Shown: positions 56,041 to 64,000 of the stretch, piece after piece
Position numbering within the stretch: the first letter of the stretch is position 1
How the letters are laid out: each line of letters starts with the position of its first letter
Origin: Halesus radiatus
Lineage: Eukaryota > Arthropoda > Insecta > Trichoptera > Limnephilidae
Assembly: GCA_022606495.2 (NCBI GenBank)
Contig: JAHDVE020007094.1
Coordinates: 62,001-126,000, forward strand
Reading direction: 5' to 3'
Length of the DNA: 64,000 nt
The notes under the pieces: generated by a model
The model's input: the letters and a program-made list of their open reading frames with translations, nothing else
Database searches by the model: none
Told to the model about the DNA's origin: nothing
Program-made: the position numbers and the translations under genes

Positions 56041-56607
56041 CAAACTTGTAGCAAAACTACAGCGCCACTATGATCGCTGATATGAATTAATTTGTCAAAC
56101 TTGTAGCCAAACTGCAGCGCCACTATGATCGCTGATGTGAATTAATTTGTCAAACTTGTAGCCAAACTGCAGCGCCACTATGATCGCTGATGTGAATTAA
56201 TTTGTCAAACTTGTAGCCAAACTGCAGCGCCACTATGATCGCTGATGTGAATTAATTTGTCAAACTTGTAGCCAAACTGCAGCGCCACTGTGATCGCTGA
56301 TGTGAATTAATTTGTCAAACTTGTAGCCAAACTGCAGCGCCACTGTGATCGCTGATGTGAATTAATTTGTCAAACTTGTAGCCAAACTGCAGCGCCACTA
56401 TGATCGCTGATGTGAATTAATTTGTCAAACTTGTAGCCAAACTGCAGCGCCACTGTGATCGCTGATGTGAATTAATTTGTCAAGCTTGTAGCCAAACTGC
56501 AGCGCCACTATGATCGCTGATGTGAATTAATTTGTCAAACATGTAGCCAAACTGCAGCTTCACTATGATCGCTGATGTGAATTAATTTGTCAAACTTGTA
56601 GCCAAAC
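56041..56607. repeat. 55-bp minisatellite, about 10 units
   Basis: The unit reads CTTGTAGCCAAACTGCAGCG then CCACTATGATCGCTGATGTG then AATTAATTTGTCAAA. The first and last units differ most, while the middle units are near-identical with a recurring A/G change in CTATGAT. Confidence 0.95.
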
Positions 56608-57204
56608 CGCGTAGATTTGATTTAATCTATTCCTTTTTAAATTTATTCAAAATGATTTGTTCCTTCGTTGTTTAACTCTTTATGTGTTGTTTTTGTATTG
56701 GACTGTAATGAGTATATTTATTTTTAAACTTTTTAATTTTAATATACAAATCAATCTTATATTTTTTTTGGTACAGGTATCTAACAAAGTAGATTATTTT
56801 ATATCTACATATATAATATGATCGGTTTTTGATACCACAGTGCTTCAAAGAGTTAAAACATAAAATTTAAAATATAAATGTAGGAGGGGAGGACCCAAAA
56901 AGGTTGAGAACCTCCGCTTTAATCGAAGTACGAAATAACCGCGACATCCGCGGCGTCACGACTTCCGGACCAAAATGTTCCCGCAAACTTGAATATCTCG
57001 TTTTACCGCGATTTGAAAGTGTCGAATAACAGAAAGAAATGACGTCAAAGTAAATCCATTGAAAAACACTCGACTGCAATATTCTTTTCATATTTTATTG
57101 GGTTTGAGTCCAACGCGGCGCTCACACAGATGGATTGCTAGCATACAGCATGCTTACCAAAAAACTAACTAATAATAATAATAATTAATTAAATAATTTG
57201 TAAC

Positions 57205-57410
57205 TATTGCAACTTTTTTTATATAGGAAACACTTGAAGAAATTTTAATATTAGAGTGAAGGAACACCTGAGGTGTTCAAGTATTAATAATTATTCTGAA
57301 TTTGCCAACCATATGTTGGAAACAAATCATTCTTTTGACATAAATAAAGGTTTAATAATTTTACGTACAAATACAACCGGTTTACAATTAGAAAAAAAAA
57401 AGATTTTTTT
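57205..57410 (+). mobile_element. Penelope-like GIY-YIG endonuclease fragment
   Basis: The + strand reads YIGNT, one stop, RNFNIRVKEHLRCSSINN, YSEFANHMLETNHSFDINKG and LIILRTNTTGLQLE. YIG, RxxEH and FANHxLExNH are the pattern of the GIY-YIG domain at the end of Penelope-like elements. The rest of the element is absent. Confidence 0.7.
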
Positions 57411-57414
57411 TTAA

Positions 57415-57975
57415 CTAACTAACTAACTAACCATCACGCCGATTTTCCGCAGGGGTAGGCAGAGAGGACGGACCGCCAAACAACTCAATCTTGGCATACA
57501 CTTCTTGCTTCATTCACATTCATACAACGCCTCATACATTCTCTTCTGTTATTCTGACTTCTGACATGGCCCGACTCGAGTATTTGATTCACTCGATCGT
57601 GCCGTGTCTTCCTCGGGCGTCCCCGACTTCTTCTTCCATTCACATTCACGTCATATATTCTCCTTACACTCCTCTCTTCGTTCATTCGCTCTACATGCCC
57701 AAACCATCTAAGCGTCCCTTTCTTAATCTTACTCACTACGCTTACATCAGCCTTGCATTATTTACGAATCTCAACATTTTTCACACGATCATACATGGTT
57801 TTACCACACATTCGTCTCAGAGATCTCATTTCGACAGCATTCAGTCAACTTTCCTCTGCCAGTTCCATGCCTCACTGCCATACATCAGGGTTGGTATCAG
57901 CACTCAATTGTGGACTACTAGCTTCGCTTCTTTGGACAACTTTTTGTTTGCGCCAACCGCGTTCAGTCCTTGAAT
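57415..57975 (-). mobile_element. LINE-A tail, long copy
   Basis: It starts with an (AACT)n tail. The - frame of 83 codons reads LRWFGHVERMNEERSVRRIY, RSRGRPRKTRHDRVNQIL and MNVNEARSVCQD, and the following part corresponds to 33420-33700 without the SINE. Confidence 0.8.
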
Positions 57976-58514
57976 TTTTTGAAATTATAAAAAGTGTTAA
58001 TAGTCAATTAAATATATTTTTTTTTAATAGCTGCTCATAATTTATATGAATATTAATATTAAAAATCTCTTTTTTAATTTCTAATATAAATTTATTATTC
58101 AATGTTTTATTGACATTTTTGGTTAATTACTTACCCACTTTAACCAATTTTTGTTTATAATTTGTCTATTCTTATATTATTGTGTTCTATGTTTATCGTG
58201 TGTCTATACTTGACATGTTGATATGTATATATTAAAAAAAGTGCTGATTACGAAGTAATTTTTAAATTTATTTATCAAAACAAAACTAATCAATACACAT
58301 CGATACTTGTACCGCGTTTGACACATCCACGTGAACACCTTAGCGCAGGTTCTCCCAGTGAGGTGTTCACAACACATTAACACTCCATTCACAGTATCAC
58401 CTCTTCAAACCTACCTTACACTCCACATTATAAAACACCATACACAGCACATTTATTCTACTTTATTTATTTATTATATTATGTAAAAGGGTGCCTTATA
58501 ATATATAGATATAA

Positions 58515-59315
58515 ATAAATAAATAATTGGATGATTTGTATAGCGCCGTTTTTGTGAAAAATCACTTCAAGGGCGCTGTGCAAATATAACTTCCTATTTT
58601 CTATCTAATTATGTGCAAACAGATACAGAAACACACTTCCCTGCAGCTCGCAGGTCACTCAGATTAAGGCGACCCACCGGCTAAAATTCCAATAAAATCA
58701 CGCGCTCCTTATGCAGGTGGCTACAAGGTTGAAAGTCCCGCTGCACATCGTCCGCATGCTTCGATTTACGCAAAAAAACCATCACCAAAACGCGTGTTTT
58801 ATTCTATTCTGTAAAGGTCAGATATGATTATTAAAATGTTTTACGGTCATATTCTAAAAAAAACTTAATTTACTACAATGAACAATACGACAATACCGGA
58901 AAAGGGGTTCGTAAGTAGGAGAGTTTGCCCTTTCAAATTTTTTTTAACGTATCATACTTAATTTTTTTCTAGGCTTACAAAAAGACAGACAAAAAAAATG
59001 ACCAGTCAAACGAAGGTCCGAAGTGTGCTCTACTTGCAGTATTTAATTAAATCATCTATGATATTTCTAGGCCATCAAAATCTCAAACCGAAAACACATG
59101 ATTTTGCATTACTTCCCATTGCATCGCCTTAAGACGTTATATTGTATTGTAAAGTTTTGGCTTGAGAAGATATGATTTTGCACGCACAGGACACAATATC
59201 AGTAAAACACTGCGCGTTACATGATATTACAGTTACTGTTTTATTATTATTTGTTATTTATATTATAATTTTAGAAGGTTGATGGCTAAAGAAGAGCAGG
59301 TATTTATTATAAAAT
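58515..59315 (+). mobile_element. Family M element (divergent subfamily) carrying an insertion
   Basis: It starts in an AATA-rich microsatellite and TTGGATGATTTGTATAGCGC, is cut at TTAA 58664-58667, and resumes at 59129 with GACGTTATATTGTATTG, as in the uninterrupted copy at 27300-27545. Confidence 0.7.
58668..59128. mobile_element. 461-bp TTAA-flanked insertion
   Basis: TTAA stands on both sides (58664-58667, 59129-59132), and the uninterrupted site has it once. The ends GGCGA and TCGCC are inverted for 5 bases. TTAA duplication is typical of piggyBac-type transposition, but the ends do not look like classical piggyBac CCC/GGG ends. No frame of note. Confidence 0.65.
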
Positions 59316-59457
59316 AACGGTATTTTTTTAGTATGAAGTTATGGTTAGTTAATTAAATGTCGTAGTCGATATTGTAAATCATTGGAAATTTCAGTAAAAT
59401 TCCGAGTATAATATTTTTGGTTTGTGGTCATTTTTAAAATCTGTTCTCCATTTCGAA

Positions 59458-60290
59458 TATAGATTCGAAAATAATTAAAATGCATATGCGTAAAAATGAA
59501 TATTTGTCTTTCTGTCTTTCCGTCCTTGATTTTCTCGAAAATTATTCGACCGGTTTCGCTGAAATAGTGCCGGGAATGTTTAGAGAGTAGTTTGAATGAA
59601 ATCCAATATGTAAAACTGTTGCTATAACGTTTTAAAATTAGTATGAATAACATTAAACGCCATGTTGTATTGAGGTTAGCCCATATATATATACAACCCT
59701 GGTTAGCCGCAGAATACATAAAAAAATTTAAATGAATGTTTCACCGCTTAGAGATAGTAATCGTCGTCACAAGGCATCACTTTCGCTGTCAAATCAATTA
59801 TGGCACCCAGACGACAAACGAGAATTCACAAATTCATAACTTTATTTCAAAAACAATAAATATTCCCGAGGTAGGCCGGGTACACATCAGCTAGTAGTTC
59901 ATATAGCGACGGTGTTCAATGACGTAGTGTGTACCTAATGGAATAAATGGTGGTATGTAATAACATTGAACCCCCTATGTTGTATTGAGGCTAGCCCATA
60001 GATATACAACTCTGGTTAGCCACAGATTACATATTCAAAAGACGAAGTTTTGTTTGGGTAGAATATTTAAAAATAAAATAAAAACACAAGTAGGTATCTA
60101 CTTACGAGCTTTCAAAATTTTCAAATGAATGTTTCTTTGTTTCATTGTTTAGATATAGTAATAGTCATCACAAGGCATTACTTTCGCTGTCAAATCAATT
60201 AATGCACCCAAACGGCAAGCAAGAATTCACATCTTTATAACTTCAATAAAAAAATATAATTAACCCAGCAGTGCCGGGTACACATCGACA
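59458..60290 (-). repeat. Repeat family D, copies 4 and 5 in tandem
   Basis: Two copies (59458-59960 and 59960-60290), both - oriented, each end in the CCGGGTACACATC edge. Shared words include ATGTTGTATTGAGG and GGCACCCAGACGACAAAC. Confidence 0.6.
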
Positions 60291-60589
60291 GTTTGAAATA
60301 AAAAAAGGTGTAATTTTTTTTGGGTGGTAGGTATATAAATAAAATATTTAAAAAAATTATAAATACATAATTTTATTGGCACGTTTTGTAAAATTCTTCT
60401 TCATTGATGTACTATTACTAAAATACTTATACTTAATACGTTGAGGTAATGTTCCATCTAGCACCTAGGATCTAAGTCACACTTTTTGTTTAATGTTATA
60501 CTTAAAGTTAGTTTTAATACCAAAATACACTCGAATCCTAATTAATAATGGTTAACAATACTTAAAATCGCCTTTTTTCCAATCGAAAC

Positions 60590-61280
60590 TGAGCGAACGC
60601 TAAGATCAAAAAAAAAAATTCCAGGAACTCCAATTTTAACGGTCAGGACCCAAAATATGTGCACTTTGCAGGTTGCTAACTCTAGAAGTACTGCAAATGA
60701 TTTGTCTGTAACTTCTGTATGAAATACGTACTGGAACTTAGTTAAAACGTTTAAATTTGCTTTCACTGGTTTCCAAACTGCACCTATTTTCAGACACTTT
60801 GGGACGTATTTCATCAAATTTAAAGGATACAGTTTGAGAGTTTTTGTCTTTTGAAATTTTATCCATTTTTTAACTCTACCCCTATAGAATTTACAGATTT
60901 ATTTTTTGCGGTGATGTATCTCAGAGAGGCATGGAACTGGCAGAGGGAGGATGAGAGTAGACTGAATGCTGTAGAAATTAGATCTCTGAGGCGAATGTGT
61001 CGCAAAACCATGTATGATCGTGTAAAAATGTCGAGACTCACAAAGAATGCAAGACGTAAGTGTAATGATTAAGGTTAAGAAAGGTACGCTTAAATGGTTT
61101 CGGAATGTAGAGCGAATGCATGTTTTCATATTTCAAAGTCTTTTGAAACCTAGTACATTCTCATTACTATCCGTATAGAATTTACGAATTCACGTTTGTG
61201 GTATTTGCTTGAGTTGGCAACCTGAGATTGTGCGTTTTAGCAACATTTTAAGCTTAGCGGTCGCTCAGTTTTTTTATTGG
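60590..61280. mobile_element. Possible element with inverted ends around a LINE-A scrap
   Basis: CTGAGCGAACGCTAAGAT near 60586 is inverse to CTTAGCGGTCGCTCAG near 61253, and the neighbouring TTGCAGGTTGCTAACTC is inverse to AGTTGGCAACCTGAGA. A similar GAGTTGGCAACCTGCAGAGT lies at 29214. The LINE-A scrap (60900-61125, + strand, MYLREAWNWQREDESRLNAV) is between. The interpretation is uncertain. Confidence 0.4.
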
Positions 61281-61854
61281 TGAAAGTGACCTATATTCCT
61301 AATATAGACATGTAATTTTTTTGTACGCCTTTAGCAGTGGCTTTTTTCGTTTTTAACGCTTTTTTTTAAATTTGATAAGTACAATTGTCGAACCAGTCTA
61401 TGCATAGCTGTTAGTCATTGCTAAAATGGACACACGTATTTTTTCTGTCCTTGTTACTTTATTCTTTTCTTTTTTCTTTTGTTTTTTTAAACTGGTTCTC
61501 TTTTTTAATGCAGGCATAACACTTCGAAAGACCAAATTAGGGATGATTTTTTTTATTTATTTCGATAGAGCAAATAATGCAATAGAGATGCCCTAACACG
61601 CAAAGGGAAGATACCAAAATTAGGGGGGCGAGGGGCGAGCTTAGACGTGTCACTGTCATTTGATTTGTGAATAAATGCATCACAATGGCCTGCAGGCAAC
61701 TCGCATTGCGCTGCAAAGTATTAGTATTTACTCTTCGAAAAGCAAATCTGCTAATGATCAACTCGTCCTCTTTACAATTGTGCGGAATTTATGGAAAAAA
61801 AAAATTACCGTAGCTGTGGTAACAGATTGCAAACTTTTTAAAAAATATATTTTT

Positions 61855-62100
61855 TTACAAGAATACCCCACAAGAGTCCCAACTGCTCCCAACCGTCTGG
61901 AGCCAGTGAGACTATGGCATCCCCAATTGGGGAATGTTGTGAGGCTGAAGATATTGGGGAGGGGAAGGAGAAGGGAAAGAGGAAGGTGGGGCTATTCAGA
62001 TCTGGTCACTAAACACGGCTAAAAGCCATTTCAAGCAACGTTTCAATTCTGAATGGTGGTCTTTCACCAGGGCGATACTGAGAGTATCTTCCACTCAAAC
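61855..62100 (-). mobile_element. SINE copy, 5'-truncated
   Basis: It has all SINE body words in - orientation from AGAGTCCCAACTGCTCCC to GATACTGAGAGTATCTTCC. A T-run precedes it, as expected for the A-tail on the other strand. Confidence 0.8.
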
Positions 62101-64000
62101 TAACCCAAACCCGCCAATAGGTAAAATAAGAAAATGGTTCAGCTTGTTTACAAAAACAAATATTTGTTCGAGTGTTTAGTTTGACCCTTTGTACAAATGT
62201 TTTAAATTTGCTTACGGCAGTCAAAACAACGTTAAAGAAAAGTGGTCAGCAGTGATTTCGTGTCAATAAAACTGTTCGTCTAATTGAATAAATTTAAAAT
62301 ACAGTAAAAAAAGTTATCTGTGAAATGTAATGTGATAGTTTTGATTATTCTCTTTACCACTTCTATTTTCACAACGTTTGATTGCGCAAGAAACTATGAT
62401 TATTGTTTTACTACTTAAAATCTTCGATTGATCGCTCGCCGCCAGACAATACACGAATGATGACCTCATGTATTGGAGAAATGCACAAACCCGCCTGGTG
62501 CCAAAATTAGGTTGTTTCATAGTTTGCCTCCAGCCGTCAAAATGGTGAACAAATTTGGCTATATAAGACAGGTCCTTCTATTCTGACGTCAAAGATTATC
62601 AACTAGTAACCTATTTTAAAACACATGAGAATGCGATCTACTAAATAAACAAGTGTTCCAACAGCCTGGGAATGGTGATACTATGGCATTCCCAATGTAT
62701 CATATATTTTTGCAGTGTTTCTCAACGACTCTCGCTTCAATCATTAGTTATTCAATTTTCTTTACAAAATTAAAACTTAAGAAATTTGATTACAATTGTT
62801 TTGATATTTTTCGGATGGTCAATCGAATTTCTGGACGCGCTTTTTAATTTTTTTTTTACTTAAACTCCACACAGGAAGGAGGGCATATGTCTTGTCATCT
62901 TTCAGGATGCTGTGTGGAGGGTCTTTTTAAGGATAGGAAGGGGTGAGCATGTGTCTTGAAGAGACCGCATAAAAGTAGACCCGAATTTAATTCTAGTAAG
63001 GCGAAGCTATCAGTGAAATCACCATTTTGATTAATCCATTCTACGAAATGGTTTACGTTATGAAAACCAAAAAATATGTCAAGGATAAATTGATCCTTTT
63101 CCTATAAATTCCCACGATAAGAATTAAAATATATTTTTTAATTACGTTGTAAAAACTATATACGTGAGCTACTAAATTTTATAGTTTTTTAATAGAAAAT
63201 CATTAACGCACATAAGAAACAAGTTTTAAAAAAATACCGCATTATAGCTAAAGGTTGTTTGTGAAAGATTCCCTTGTTAATTTTTTTTTCTTACGAAATT
63301 CTTCACAACAAAAAAAAACGCTTTTTGCGCTTAAAACGCACATTTCTAGACTTCACTTGCCAAGCGAATTTTATTCCTATTACCTATATTCGTAGTGACA
63401 TAAGACACACAGCTCGTAGCAAATATTTTTGACTGGTTTATTCCCCTTAACAATCGATCTTTTGAATTTATATCTTTCGTAGTGTTATGCCCTGTATATT
63501 TAAAATATATATTTTTTTCTAAGTAGCTAGCTGCCTTCAGGACATTTTTTTTATAATATAATTTTATTTACGCTAAAATATAGTAAACGAAGCCTTTTAA
63601 CCCTTCCCTTACGGTGATAGAAAATCAATCCAGCTCCGGTGCTGTACACTGAGTTCACACCACATTAAAAAATAATAGTACTTATATTGTGTACAAACAT
63701 CGGCCACGCACGATACGTCCATTACAGCCGGCAGACTGGCTACCACTGATGACCGAGCATTGTGGTACGGCGAGCGAAACCCCGCATCCCTCTCGCTCAC
63801 TACCGCACGCAGAGATACGTATAGATATATAAAATTAACAAAAAAATCACGTTTTTTTTACAAAAAAAAACATTTATTCTCTTACGTACGATGAGTACTT
63901 GGACATTTTGATTATTTTTTTCAATACTCCATTTATACAGTAAAGCGTCATCTATACCAGCACTCCGATGAATCCTACAATATGTGGATAATGTACTGTT
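62101..64000. other. Terminal AT-rich region; LINE-B scrap near 62860-62970
   Basis: CAGGATGCTGTGTGGAGGGT and GTCTTTTTAAGGATAGGAAG near 62900 are the 3' end of LINE-B in - orientation. The GC-richer stretch 63600-63800 has an open - strand frame (63 codons) with no known relative. I see nothing else. Confidence 0.5.

Noticed and set aside
56041..56607. CRISPR-like array
   Set aside because: Units are head-to-tail with no unique spacers, and the genome is eukaryotic; it is a minisatellite.

Overview
The window looks like a piece of an insect nuclear genome. It is AT-rich, its genes are split by GT-AG introns, and it is crowded with decayed non-LTR retrotransposons, a tRNA-derived SINE, mariner-type and other short DNA elements, and a piggyBac relic. 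The mix of retroelement tails is the kind I associate with moths or caddisflies, but I cannot fix the order from sequence alone.

Two complete protein-coding genes can be assembled exon by exon. The first is a cyclin G gene on the + strand (8 coding exons, 14073-23554, 543 codons). Its coding exons are islands of high GC in AT-rich introns packed with SINE and LINE fragments, and its 3' UTR (to a polyA signal at 23897) carries three small repeated hairpins. The second is a PCNA-clamp-associated factor (PCLAF/PAF15) homologue on the - strand (5 coding exons, 39051 down to 31367, 267 codons). It has an N-terminus matching the histone H3 tail, a perfect PIP box, and a KEN box in a long lysine-rich tail that the vertebrate protein lacks. 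A third gene probably starts at 40800 on the + strand: a first exon with a good start context and splice donor, product not recognised, remainder not found.

Layout: 1-2.2 kb, a Jockey-like RT relic and a possible DNA element; 2.2-13.9 kb, mixed repeats upstream of cyclin G; 14-25.4 kb, cyclin G and its flank; 26-31 kb, LINE remains and odd tandem or palindromic repeats; 31.4-39.1 kb, PCLAF, its introns filled with LINE and SINE copies and a mariner element split by a SINE; 39.3-40.5 kb, small DNA elements; 40.8 kb, the orphan first exon; 41-53 kb, LINE tails and long-inverted-repeat mariner-type elements; 53.9-55.4 kb, a broken piggyBac transposase; 56.0-56.6 kb, a 55-bp minisatellite; 57.2-64 kb, a Penelope-like GIY-YIG fragment, more LINE/SINE copies and a TTAA-flanked insertion.

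The two recognised genes both belong to cell-cycle or DNA-replication biology but lie far apart on opposite strands, and nothing shows that they are co-regulated. The most informative features are the histone-mimic N-terminus of the PCLAF homologue and several nested insertions whose uninterrupted versions also lie in this window, which lets the order of transposition be read directly.
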